Source: Kangiella sp. HZ709 (GTDB lineage Bacteria; Pseudomonadota; Gammaproteobacteria; Enterobacterales; Kangiellaceae). Taken from it: DNA of 64,000 nt. Positions 9,311-18,084 of this stretch are shown piece by piece. The notes below the pieces were generated by a model, which was not told the origin of the DNA, searched no databases, and saw nothing but the letters and a program-made list of their open reading frames with translations. The stretch is taken from positions 1,123,031 through 1,187,030 of the forward strand of contig NZ_WKJC01000001.1 of the NCBI RefSeq assembly GCF_009674675.1, in the 5' to 3' direction. The translations under genes were made by a program, and so were the position numbers. Each line of letters opens with the position of its first letter. Within the stretch, counting starts at the first letter, position 1.

Positions 9311-10213
9311 TTAGAAATTCCTAAGCGCTTCTATACGCTCATCCAATGGCGGATGGGACATGAACAAATGACCAAATTTTTCTTGGAAAGAACCCGTTTT
9401 ACCGTTTTTCAAACCAAAAGCGGTAAAGGTTTCGCCCATATCTGAAGGCATATCATATTCAGCCTTTAGCTTTTCTAGAGCTGAAATCATAGCTCCTGTT
9501 CCAGCTAACTGAGCTCCAGCTTCATCTGCTCTAAACTCACGCTTACGTGAAAACCACATCACTACGATGCTGGCCAAAATAGAAAATACTACCTGGGCAA
9601 TCATCACTGAAACATAATAGCCAATGCCGTACCCGCGCTCATTTTTAAGCACGACTTTATCAACAACATGACCAACGATTCGAGCAAAGAACATCACAAA
9701 GGTATTCACTACGCCTTGGATCAAAGTCAAAGTGATCATATCGCCATTGGCAACATGGCCTACTTCGTGCGCTAACACTGCGCGAACTTCATTTCTGTCC
9801 ATTCTGTGCACCAAGCCTTCACTGACGGCTACAAGGGCATTATTCTTGTTCCAACCTGTAGCAAAAGCATTGGATTGTTCAGATGGAAAGATACCGACTT
9901 CCGGCATACCAATTTTTGCATCATGGGCTAAACTAGTGACCGTATCAATTAACCACTGTTCACGCTCGGACTGAGGTCTATTTGGATCAATAATATGGAC
10001 ACCCATACTCCGCTTAGCCATCCACTTTGATATAAATAAAGATATCAAAGAGCCAATCATGCCAAATAAAGCACAGAATATTAGCAAACTGGTTAAATTC
10101 AAGCTGGAACCATTTTGCGACAAGACTTGCTCAACGCCCAAGGCGTTCATAATAAAGCCAGCCAAAATTAAAACTAAGAAGTTAGTTAATAAAAACAAAC
10201 CTACGCGTAACAT
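9311..10213 (-). CDS. htpX: protease HtpX
   Basis: 300 residues. Membrane-bound M48 zinc metalloprotease that degrades damaged or misfolded membrane proteins alongside FtsH. Two N-terminal membrane helices (about 5-25 and 38-60) precede the catalytic motif HEVGH (His149, Glu150, His153), with the third zinc ligand Glu231 in FRADEAGA. Two more hydrophobic segments (about 160-180 and 200-220) lie between the motif and that ligand. The length matches the family. It is monocistronic, ending in a strong terminator, and its upstream region runs back to the small PepSY-linked ORF. Confidence 0.95.
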   Translation of the reverse strand: MLRVGLFLLTNFLVLILAGFIMNALGVEQVLSQNGSSLNLTSLLIFCALFGMIGSLISLFISKWMAKRSMGVHIIDPNRPQSEREQWLIDTVTSLAHDAKIGMPEVGIFPSEQSNAFATGWNKNNALVAVSEGLVHRMDRNEVRAVLAHEVGHVANGDMITLTLIQGVVNTFVMFFARIVGHVVDKVVLKNERGYGIGYYVSVMIAQVVFSILASIVVMWFSRKREFRADEAGAQLAGTGAMISALEKLKAEYDMPSDMGETFTAFGLKNGKTGSFQEKFGHLFMSHPPLDERIEALRNF

Positions 10214-10342
10214 ATTTTCTCCACGCTGAATAAACTAAAAGTTATATACCACCACTATATGGGGACAATGTTAAAACTGGCAAGCAAGAAAATCACAATA
10301 ACTGTAATATTTTATGTATTTTCATACATAATAAAAGTAGAG

Positions 10343-10456
10343 TTAGATTAAATATTTAAATATCAATAACTTAAAAGCCCAGTAAGCAATAAAAATGCCG
10401 ACTGTTATCCAAATCCCTACATGAATATTATGCTTTTTTTGCGGTTCTTTTGGCAC
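10343..10456 (-). CDS. possible 37-residue single-span membrane protein
   Basis: A GTG-initiated frame begins inside the last codons of the PepSY gene (10428-11150) and runs past its stop. It encodes a basic, polar start (PKEPQKKH) followed by one clear transmembrane segment (about residues 13-33) and a short tail. The hydrophobic pattern and the 29-bp overlap with the upstream gene suggest a translationally coupled small protein. There is only a GAAGAG-like ribosome-binding site and no recognised homologue. Confidence 0.35.
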   Translation of the reverse strand: MPKEPQKKHNIHVGIWITVGIFIAYWAFKLLIFKYLI

Positions 10457-11150
10457 GTTCTGCTCTTCTTAAAAAAATCGTTTTAACGACAAGGTAAACG
10501 CCACTCAAACTAAATAAGACGCCTAGCAAAGCAGCTATAATAAGAAGTGGGTGATTAAAATCGTCCCTATCTTGATAGTCCATAATGTGTAGCATCCAAA
10601 AAAAATCAAATATCCGCCAAGTATCATTACGACGAGCTACCACCTCGCCAGTTTCTTGCGAAACATAAATACGAGTGTTATCCGCATCATTAAACTGGAT
10701 TCGCCATAACGGTAGTTTTCTTCCACGGATTTCATAGTGAGCTTCTGTTTGTAATCCAGAAGAGACTAACTGACCATCACCCGTAAAGTCAGCCATTGCG
10801 ACTTGCTCACTCACGGTTTGTCCAAACGGAGATAAGACGCGGCCACTTTGGGCATCCACAATTTGTACTCTATTATCGCCGCTAGCTTTCCAAACTAACT
10901 TCCCTTGCCAGTGGGTTAGCTCGATCTTGGAAGCCTTAAAAGGTAATGAAGCAATCAACTGAGAACTGTCGAAAGCCACACTACTATCAATCGTGATAAC
11001 TTGTGGCTTAGCAGCATTGTGCGCCCCTCTGACTTGGTCAATATCAAAGAAACTCATAACCAAGCCGCCTGATAACCAAAGTACGACTTGTAAACCAATC
11101 AGCAAACCTAACCAGCGATGGAACTTCCTAAAAAAACGATGCATTTTCAT
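10428..11150 (-). CDS. PepSY-associated membrane protein 1
   Basis: 240 residues. An N-terminal membrane helix (about 12-33, starting FHRWLGLLIGLQ) and a C-terminal helix (about 200-222) bracket a periplasmic PepSY-type domain with the repeat-end signature VSQETGEVVARRND. The helix-adjacent RRNDTWRIFDFFWMLHIMDY is typical of PepSY_TM proteins. Such proteins occur in iron-siderophore and copper loci, where they are suggested to act as membrane reductases or assembly helpers. It has a paralogue at 11469-12185 with the same architecture, and both sit beside the copper efflux genes, so a metal-linked role is inferred. Confidence 0.75.
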   Translation of the reverse strand: MKMHRFFRKFHRWLGLLIGLQVVLWLSGGLVMSFFDIDQVRGAHNAAKPQVITIDSSVAFDSSQLIASLPFKASKIELTHWQGKLVWKASGDNRVQIVDAQSGRVLSPFGQTVSEQVAMADFTGDGQLVSSGLQTEAHYEIRGRKLPLWRIQFNDADNTRIYVSQETGEVVARRNDTWRIFDFFWMLHIMDYQDRDDFNHPLLIIAALLGVLFSLSGVYLVVKTIFLRRAERAKRTAKKA

Positions 11151-11468
11151 ATGTTGTTATTCTGTAATAGTGACAATAATATTTCTATTATGGTTGGAGT
11201 GCCGATGCTCCCAACGGCAATACACGTTAGTGACAATTTACCCGACATTTATTAGCCCCTTATTTTAAGGTTTTTTAGACAAAGCTGTTTTGTCAGCTGG
11301 TATTGTCCAAAAATACCTCTTTCAAAGCAATTTAAATTGTCGAGTGTCCAGATTTAATTTCTCGCTTAGCGAGATTATTCTAACCATAAAAATGGCCACA
11401 AATGAAGAGCTGTGCTTTTAGTACTTCAAACGTCTACTTTGTTCGAAAAGCGGACGCTCTATCCACTA
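11151..11468. other. 318-bp intergenic region between the two PepSY genes
   Basis: No gene found. It holds a shortened copy of the dispersed repeat at 11428-11458. A small inverted repeat (TCTCGCTTAGCGAGA, about 11359-11373) might be a weak terminator, but no T-run follows. Confidence 0.45.
11428..11458. repeat. dispersed repeat, copy A (internally deleted)
   Basis: ACGTCTACTTT at the left pairs imperfectly with AAAAGCGGACGCT at the right. It lacks the middle of the full-length copies B (20098-20149) and C (27213-27263). It keeps the left arm, the central GTTCGAAAA and the right arm. Confidence 0.6.
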
Positions 11469-12185
11469 TTAGTGTGGTGGCCTTTTCACCTTTCTTCTCC
11501 TAAACACTTGAAATAATAAAATAATCCCGCTGATAGTAAATATAAGCGCGCTTGCAGCAAAAGTTATTAAAAGTGGGTTGTTAAAGTCATCACGAGTGTC
11601 GTAATCCATAATATGAAGCATCCAAACGAAGTCAAATAATCGCCATATATCACTTCTAACGGTAAGTAGCTGTCCATTGTAGGGATGAATATAAAAAGTG
11701 GTATCGATGATGTCATCAAAAAATAACTGCCATACCGGCCCTTCCAATTTAGAGGCTTCCAAAGGAATGTTTTTAATGAGTTCTGAGCTTTTAATAGGTT
11801 CATTTCCTGTAAAATATCCTTTAGCCAATTGCTCTATTTCTAGTTGAGAAAGCAACTCTAAATGATTACCAGTTATGCCAGAATAGTAATATTTATCCTT
11901 ATCTTCGATCTCATAAGCAGGAACATCTTTAACGCGGTAAAATTTAACTGCAGTGGGGTTATGAGAATATTTACTTAGAATAGTCTCTAGAGACACCTGA
12001 TAATCAGCAGTTGAAACTTGTTGTTCTTTTGAACTCTTGTGCAAGTGTTTCCCATGAACTTTTTCAAGAGGTATAGAGCTCATAACAAGCCCGCCTACAA
12101 TCCAAAATAGCACTTGAATCGCAATAAAAAGCCCTACCCACTTATGAATTTTTCGACTGTATCGATATAATTGTTGCTTATTCAT
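11469..12185 (-). CDS. PepSY-associated membrane protein 2
   Basis: 238 residues, a paralogue of the protein at 10428-11150. It has the same N-terminal helix (IHKWVGLFIAIQVLFW), a periplasmic PepSY-like domain, RSDIWRLFDFVWMLHIMDY, and a C-terminal helix ending in a basic tail. After the first helix it has a basic, His-containing stretch (KVHGKHLHKSSK) that could touch metal. The two genes are separated by 318 bp and probably arose by duplication. The gene lies just downstream of the cupredoxin gene on the same strand and may be transcribed with it. Confidence 0.75.
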   Translation of the reverse strand: MNKQQLYRYSRKIHKWVGLFIAIQVLFWIVGGLVMSSIPLEKVHGKHLHKSSKEQQVSTADYQVSLETILSKYSHNPTAVKFYRVKDVPAYEIEDKDKYYYSGITGNHLELLSQLEIEQLAKGYFTGNEPIKSSELIKNIPLEASKLEGPVWQLFFDDIIDTTFYIHPYNGQLLTVRSDIWRLFDFVWMLHIMDYDTRDDFNNPLLITFAASALIFTISGIILLFQVFRRRKVKRPPH

Positions 12186-12272
12186 ATCTACCCTCTTTTC
12201 AACCTCTCATCAAAACCAAACCCATATGAGCTTGGTTAAATAACTACAAAATCAAATTCTATTAGTTAACTA

Positions 12273-13175
12273 TTAATGCTTGTGTTTCTTTGGTTTATAA
12301 TCGCGTGCAGATGAGTGTGTATGGACAACTTTCCACAAATCATTAACTTTTCTAAATAGAAAAGTTTGGTATCCGCTTTTATCGAAAACTCTTCCACTCT
12401 TTCTAACTTTCCCTTTGACTCGTGTACCGGCTAAGGCCCAAGCAAAATTATTCTCAAAATGAATTTCTACATTTGAAAAGTCTAGCTCTAAATACTCTAG
12501 GGCATCTTTTTCAGGTTCAACATGATGCGTTACCAAACTATCAAGCCCTTCGTTTTGTCCTCCTGATTCAATAAAGCGAGCGCCTTCAAAATCTAAAAAG
12601 TGCTCACGGAAAGGCTTACCATCACCATTTTCCCAGCCATATTCTATGCCATCTATAATGCTTTTTATTTGCTCTTCATCTTCAGAGCCTTTAATGTTTG
12701 CTTTCTCAAACATGCCTGCTTCAAAATGTCCTGGAATATTACAAGCGATTACAATCTCGTTAGTGCCAGAGAACTTCCAGGTTAGCTCTTTAGTCTCTCC
12801 AGGTTTTACCGTAACACTATTACCATCTTCATGTACCATATTCGGCATTTCACGCATCATCTCAAGGTGAGCTTTTTGTTCCTTTGCATCGCCAACAGAA
12901 AACTCATGATTTATTTTGCCTTCATTGAAAACAATAAATTTAATGACTTCACCAGTCTTAGGCGCTAAAGGTTCTGAGAATTCATAACGCATAGAGTCTT
13001 TAGTTACTACGCGAATGGTTCTTGTTGCTTTAGAAGAATCTGCAGGAGCTCCTACCGAACTCGTAACTTCATGGGAATGCTTATCATGATTATGTTCATG
13101 TTTACCGCCCGCAATCGACAGGCCTGGGGATAGTGTTAATGCCAAACTTGTGGCTAAAGCTAATTTTATGTTCAT
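12273..13175 (-). CDS. periplasmic cupredoxin fused to an NTF2-like domain
   Basis: 300 residues. A signal peptide (1-22) is followed by a His-rich linker ([12 protein letters not shown]) and a plastocyanin-like cupredoxin domain (about 50-165). The likely type-1 copper ligands are His90 (GKINHEF), Cys145, His150 and Met155 ([11 protein letters not shown]). The C-terminal half (about 170-295) looks like an NTF2/SnoaL-fold domain ending in a typical WKVVHTHSS strand. A basic His-rich tail follows. It lies 46 bp downstream of the copper RND pump gene on the same strand. I infer a periplasmic copper carrier, buffer or oxidase. The two-domain layout is unusual to me. Confidence 0.8.
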   Translation of the reverse strand: MNIKLALATSLALTLSPGLSIAGGKHEHNHDKHSHEVTSSVGAPADSSKATRTIRVVTKDSMRYEFSEPLAPKTGEVIKFIVFNEGKINHEFSVGDAKEQKAHLEMMREMPNMVHEDGNSVTVKPGETKELTWKFSGTNEIVIACNIPGHFEAGMFEKANIKGSEDEEQIKSIIDGIEYGWENGDGKPFREHFLDFEGARFIESGGQNEGLDSLVTHHVEPEKDALEYLELDFSNVEIHFENNFAWALAGTRVKGKVRKSGRVFDKSGYQTFLFRKVNDLWKVVHTHSSARDYKPKKHKH

Positions 13176-13221
13176 AGTATCCTCTTCATTAATAATTACA
13201 TTAATTCATTAAAAGTCAGTA

Positions 13222-16200
13222 TTACTCTATTACTCGTTTGCGCCATAAATAGTAGATGGCAGGTAAAACTAATAGCGTAAGAATAACGGCACTTAGCATT
13301 CCTCCAACCATTGGGGCTGCGATTCTACTCATTACTTCGGATCCCGTTCCTGTTCCATACAAGATAGGAAGCAAACCAACAATAATCGCTGCTGCTGTCA
13401 TCATGACAGGCCTAACACGCAAACCTGCACCATTGATAACAGATTCAAGTAAGTCGTTTCTTGAAATTCTGCTCGTATCTGATTGATGTTTTTCTAATAA
13501 CTCTTGATAAGATTGGTTGAGATAGACCAGCATAATCACGCCTATTTCTACAGCGACACCTGCCAGTGCAATAAAGCCTACTCCAACAGCGACTGAGAAG
13601 TTGAAGCCTTGTAAATACATTAGCCAAATGCTTCCAATCATGGCAAATGGTAAGGTCCCCATGATGATGGCAACTTCGGCAAAACTTCTAAAGTTCATGA
13701 ACAACAAGATAATAATAATGGCTAAAGTAAGAGGAATTACGTAGGTTAATTTCTCTTTGGCTCGCATCATGTATTCATATTGACCTGACCACTGAACAGA
13801 ATACCCAGACGGCAATTTTAACTGCTCTTTTACAACTGCTTGCGCTGACTCCACATAATTACCTACATCGACATTTTCAATATCGATAAAAGACCAACCG
13901 TTTAATCGTGCATTTTCACTTTTGATACCTGGAGGTCCATCTTCAACATAAATACGAGCAACTTCTCCTAATGGTACTTTTTGCCCAGATGCAGTAACAA
14001 TAGGTAAGAGTTCTAATTGTTCAGGAGAGTTTCGATAGTCCTGGGGATAGCGAACATTAATGGGGTAACGTTCCAATCCTTCTACCGATTGCGAAACATT
14101 CATGCCACCGATAGCGGTCGCGATCACTTGCTGAACATCTGCAACATTTAATCCATATCGAGCGGCATTTTTTCGTTGAATATCAATTTTAATATATCGC
14201 CCACCTGCGACTCTTTCTGAATACACTGAAGCTGTACCAGGGACATCTTTTAATATTTGCTCAAGCTGCTGCCCTATTTTTTGGATCTCGCTTAGTTTTG
14301 GACCTGCAATCTTAATTCCGACAGGCGTTTTTATACCCGTAGCTAACATGTCGATCCGAGTTTTAATCGGCATAACCCACGCATTTGTAAGGCCAGGAAT
14401 CTTCACCAATTGATCGAGCTCTTTGATCAAATTTTTGGTAGTGATACCCTCTCGCCACTCTGATCGAGGCTTTAGCTGAATAAAGGTTTCAATCATGGTT
14501 AAGGGTGCAGGGTCTGTTGCGGTTTCTGCTCGCCCCACTTTGCCAAACGCATTTTCAACTTCAGGAATTGTTCTTATCAATTTGTCAGTTTGTTGAAGCA
14601 ACTCTCTAGCTTTACCAATTGATATCCCAGGATAAGTAGTTGGCATATACATCAGATCGCCCTCATCGAGAGGAGGTATAAACTCGCTACCAATTTTATT
14701 CACAGGCCAAAGCCCAACGACCAAAACCAATACAGCCATTACCAAGGTTTTTTTAGGATGATTTAAGACCAGTTTTAGTGCTGGCATATAAATACCCGTC
14801 AAAGCTTTATTAATCGGGTTTTTATGCTCTGGTAATACCTTGCCTCTAATAAAGTAACCCATTAATACAGGCACTAAGGTTATGGCAAGCGCTGCTGATG
14901 CAGCCATAGCATAGGTTTTTGTAAACGCTAAAGGTGAAAACATTCGACCTTCTTGCGCTTCTAAGGTAAACACGGGAACAAAGCTGATGGTAATTATCAA
15001 TAAACTAAAGAAAAGCGCTGGGCCTACTTCTGATGCTGAACGTATGACAATTTCCCATCGATTGGATTTGGTTAATGGTGTTTTTTCCATATGCTTATGC
15101 ATATTTTCGATCATAACAATGGCACCATCAATCATCGCACCAATCGCAATAGCAATACCTCCCAAGGACATGATGTTGGCGTTTAATCCTTGCCAGTACA
15201 TAACAATAAAGGCCGTTAAAATACCTACAGGCAAGCTAATAATTGCGACAAGTGAAGAACGGATGTGAAACAAAAAGAGCATACACACCAACGCAACTAC
15301 GCCGAACTCTTCCAGTAACTTAGTCCATAAATTATTAACGGCTCTTTCAATTAACCCGCTACGATCATATACAGTGACTAGTTCTACACCGTCAGGTAAG
15401 CCTTGCTTTAAACTTTCTAATTTTTGTTTAACACCTTGGATAGTCTTTTGCGCATTTTCTCCATAACGCATCACCACAATGCCACCGACAGTTTCACCTT
15501 CACCATTTAACTCAGCTATGCCGCGACGCATCTGAGGTCCAATATTAATATCTGCCAAATCTTTTAATAATAACGGTGTCCCTTTAGCGTTAACTCCTAA
15601 AGGAATGTTTTCTAAGTCTTCGCGCCTTTGGATATAACCATTGGCTCTGACCATATACTCAGCTTCAGCCATTTCAATTACAGAGGCGCCGACTTCCTGA
15701 TTACCTCTTTTAATAGCCATTTGAATATGTGCTAAAGGTATGCCGTAAGTTCTTAGTTTTTCAGGATCAATGGTGACTTGATACTGTTTAACCATGCCTC
15801 CTAAACTGCTTACCTCAGCAACTCCAGGCACAGTCTGTAATTCATACTTCAAAAACCAATCTTGAACACTTCTTAGCTCACTAATATCGTGCTGCCCTGT
15901 CTTATCTACCAAAGCATACAAATAAACCCAACCGACACCAGTTGCATCGGGTCCAAGTTGAGGTCTAGCTGTCGATGGTAAACTAGGAGAAACTTGGCTT
16001 AAGTACTCCAAGACACGGCTTCTAGCCCAATATAAATCGGTTTTTTCATCAAAAATTACGTAAACATACGAGTCTCCAAAAAAGGAGTAACCTCGAACAG
16101 TTACTGCGCCAGGTACTGATAACATTGCTGTCGTTAGTGGATAAGTGACCTGATCCTCGACTACTTGAGGAGCTTGACCTGGATAGCTTGTTTTAATAAT

Positions 16201-16344
16201 GACTTGCACATCTGATAGATCAGGAATAGCATCTACGGGCGTGTTTTTTAAAGAAAACAAGCCTATGCCTACCAATATCAAACTTGCTAACAGTACGAAG
16301 AACCGATTAACAACTGACCAGCGAATAATGGATTTAATCATCAT
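13222..16344 (-). CDS. cusA: copper/silver RND efflux pump, CusA family
   Basis: 1040 residues, a heavy-metal RND proton antiporter with twelve expected membrane helices. Three methionines that form the CusA metal relay in E. coli can be placed by context: DLMYMPTTYPGIS, RIDMLATGIKTPVGIKIAG and GGMNVSQSVEGLERYP. These favour Cu(I)/Ag(I) over divalent ions. The start ATG has AGGAG 4 nt upstream. It follows the adaptor gene with a 6-bp gap, so cusC, cusB and cusA form one operon, with the cupredoxin gene after it. In the complete pump CusA sits in the inner membrane, bound by CusB and docked to CusC. Confidence 0.92.
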   Translation of the reverse strand: MMIKSIIRWSVVNRFFVLLASLILVGIGLFSLKNTPVDAIPDLSDVQVIIKTSYPGQAPQVVEDQVTYPLTTAMLSVPGAVTVRGYSFFGDSYVYVIFDEKTDLYWARSRVLEYLSQVSPSLPSTARPQLGPDATGVGWVYLYALVDKTGQHDISELRSVQDWFLKYELQTVPGVAEVSSLGGMVKQYQVTIDPEKLRTYGIPLAHIQMAIKRGNQEVGASVIEMAEAEYMVRANGYIQRREDLENIPLGVNAKGTPLLLKDLADINIGPQMRRGIAELNGEGETVGGIVVMRYGENAQKTIQGVKQKLESLKQGLPDGVELVTVYDRSGLIERAVNNLWTKLLEEFGVVALVCMLFLFHIRSSLVAIISLPVGILTAFIVMYWQGLNANIMSLGGIAIAIGAMIDGAIVMIENMHKHMEKTPLTKSNRWEIVIRSASEVGPALFFSLLIITISFVPVFTLEAQEGRMFSPLAFTKTYAMAASAALAITLVPVLMGYFIRGKVLPEHKNPINKALTGIYMPALKLVLNHPKKTLVMAVLVLVVGLWPVNKIGSEFIPPLDEGDLMYMPTTYPGISIGKARELLQQTDKLIRTIPEVENAFGKVGRAETATDPAPLTMIETFIQLKPRSEWREGITTKNLIKELDQLVKIPGLTNAWVMPIKTRIDMLATGIKTPVGIKIAGPKLSEIQKIGQQLEQILKDVPGTASVYSERVAGGRYIKIDIQRKNAARYGLNVADVQQVIATAIGGMNVSQSVEGLERYPINVRYPQDYRNSPEQLELLPIVTASGQKVPLGEVARIYVEDGPPGIKSENARLNGWSFIDIENVDVGNYVESAQAVVKEQLKLPSGYSVQWSGQYEYMMRAKEKLTYVIPLTLAIIIILLFMNFRSFAEVAIIMGTLPFAMIGSIWLMYLQGFNFSVAVGVGFIALAGVAVEIGVIMLVYLNQSYQELLEKHQSDTSRISRNDLLESVINGAGLRVRPVMMTAAAIIVGLLPILYGTGTGSEVMSRIAAPMVGGMLSAVILTLLVLPAIYYLWRKRVIE

Positions 16345-16350
16345 ATTCTC

Positions 16351-18084
16351 CTAGTGAATGTCAGCATGGTTTTGAGATTGTTCAGACTTAGAAAACTCTA
16401 AAATAATAAACTCATCCGCTACTTGAAAAGTAAATCTAATCTCCTCGCCGACATTAACCTCATTAATATCAAGGTCATCAGATAATACGAAATCCATAGT
16501 TGCTTTAGGTCTATTCCATTTTTCAATAGGGCCACGACTAATGTTGATCACTCTAGTAGATGTATCGATTGAATTAATAACTCCATCTACAGTGGCGGAA
16601 CTCGGCTCTGAATCTTTGCTATTCATATCCATAATGTGGATATTCGTAATTGAAAAATCACCGTTTTCACTTTTACTAATTTCAAGATGCAAACTCATGT
16701 TATTTTTCAGCTGATCAAAATCTACAGAGTTACCTACTAGGAAATCCATTGTCATCATGGGCCACTTCCATTCATCGATTGCTTCGTGATCCACATTAAT
16801 TGACCTTTGGCTTGGATTGATTTCATTAATAGTAGCGCCGACCCAAACAGAATTAGGTTGGGATTCGGCAGATTCCATTCTTTTAAAGTCCGAAGTTTTA
16901 CTAGACTCAGAATCAATTAAGAATTGTGCTGAAACTACAACCTCTTCTCCTTCCTTTAAGCCTTCTTTTATTTCTACAAATTCTTGATTTTGAAAACCAG
17001 TTGTTACCTCTATAGATTTAAAACGACCGTCTCCTAAAGCCAATACAACCTTATCTTGGTATCCTGTTCGAATAACTGCTTCTCGAGGGATCGATAAAAC
17101 ATCCCCTGTTTGCTGTGAATTAATCTTTATTTTGGCATACATATTTGGCTTTAAAGATTTGTCTTGATTAAAGAACTTAAGTCTAACTTTTGCAGTTCGA
17201 GTCATGCTATCAAGAGTGGGATAGATAAAATCAATGGTGCCATTCCATTTTCTTCCAGGTAAAAAATCGACCATCATTTCTGCTTCAGCACCAATTCGAA
17301 CCCAAGGTAATTGTTTCTCAAAAATTTCAACATCTACCCAAACTTGCTCAATAGAGCCGATACTCATGATTTGTGTGCCAGGTTTAACATGATGGCCTTG
17401 ACGGATATTCAGTAACTTAACGATGCCGTTTTGAGGGGCAAAGAAAGTAATGTTCTTCTTTACCAATCTGGTCTTTTTGATCGAATTTATAATAGAAGGA
17501 GCTATTTGGTAAGACTCTAATTTTTGTAGCGCAGCCTTTGTAAGGCGCTGATTGCCTCGTTTTAGCGCAAACAATAATTCTTCTTGAGCATTAACCAACT
17601 CTGGAGAGTAAATGGTATAAAGGGGCTGTCCTTTTGTAACCGATTCACCCTCTGCTTTAACGTTTAATGTCTCAATCCACCCATCTACTCTTGGGTGAAT
17701 ATGTACTAAAAGATCCTCATCGAAAGCAATAGTACCTACCGTGTTGATGTTAGCGGTCATAGGTGAAGTTTTAACCTTAGCTAGCCTAACTCCAAGGTTA
17801 TTCACAATTTCAGGTGATATTTTTATAGCTCCTGGGCTAGCATCCATACTATCCATTCCTTCTTCATACACAGGAACCAAATCCATTCCCATTGGAGACT
17901 TTCCAGGTTTGTCCCGACGATAATTTGCATCCATAGGGGCTACCCAGTACAGGACCTTTTTTTCAGCAGACGCATTACTGCTGGTACTAGCTGACTCTTC
18001 TGATGTAAAAAGTAAAAACACTACAGTCGTTACAGCAATCCCAATAAGAGTGCCTATAAATATTGGTAATATTTGTTTATTCAT
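16351..18084 (-). CDS. cusB: copper RND adaptor CusB with two C-terminal CusF-like domains
   Basis: About 577 residues from the ATG at 18084, which has GGAG 7 nt upstream; the longer TTG reading overlaps that site. Domains in order: membrane anchor (about 6-26), a heavy-metal-binding module (YWVAPMDAN to GKSPMGMDLVP, about 43-75), HlyD-type hairpin/lipoyl/barrel domains (about 100-390), then two CusF-like beta-barrels (about 410-485 and 495-570). The first keeps all four CusF copper ligands (His433, Trp441, Met444, Met446 in HEAIDEWKWPMMTM). In the second the equivalents are Arg517, Arg525, Ala528 and Met530, so copper binding is probably lost. In E. coli CusF is a separate protein that hands copper to CusB. 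cusB overlaps cusC by 8 bp. Confidence 0.9.
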   Translation of the reverse strand: MNKQILPIFIGTLIGIAVTTVVFLLFTSEESASTSSNASAEKKVLYWVAPMDANYRRDKPGKSPMGMDLVPVYEEGMDSMDASPGAIKISPEIVNNLGVRLAKVKTSPMTANINTVGTIAFDEDLLVHIHPRVDGWIETLNVKAEGESVTKGQPLYTIYSPELVNAQEELLFALKRGNQRLTKAALQKLESYQIAPSIINSIKKTRLVKKNITFFAPQNGIVKLLNIRQGHHVKPGTQIMSIGSIEQVWVDVEIFEKQLPWVRIGAEAEMMVDFLPGRKWNGTIDFIYPTLDSMTRTAKVRLKFFNQDKSLKPNMYAKIKINSQQTGDVLSIPREAVIRTGYQDKVVLALGDGRFKSIEVTTGFQNQEFVEIKEGLKEGEEVVVSAQFLIDSESSKTSDFKRMESAESQPNSVWVGATINEINPSQRSINVDHEAIDEWKWPMMTMDFLVGNSVDFDQLKNNMSLHLEISKSENGDFSITNIHIMDMNSKDSEPSSATVDGVINSIDTSTRVINISRGPIEKWNRPKATMDFVLSDDLDINEVNVGEEIRFTFQVADEFIILEFSKSEQSQNHADIH

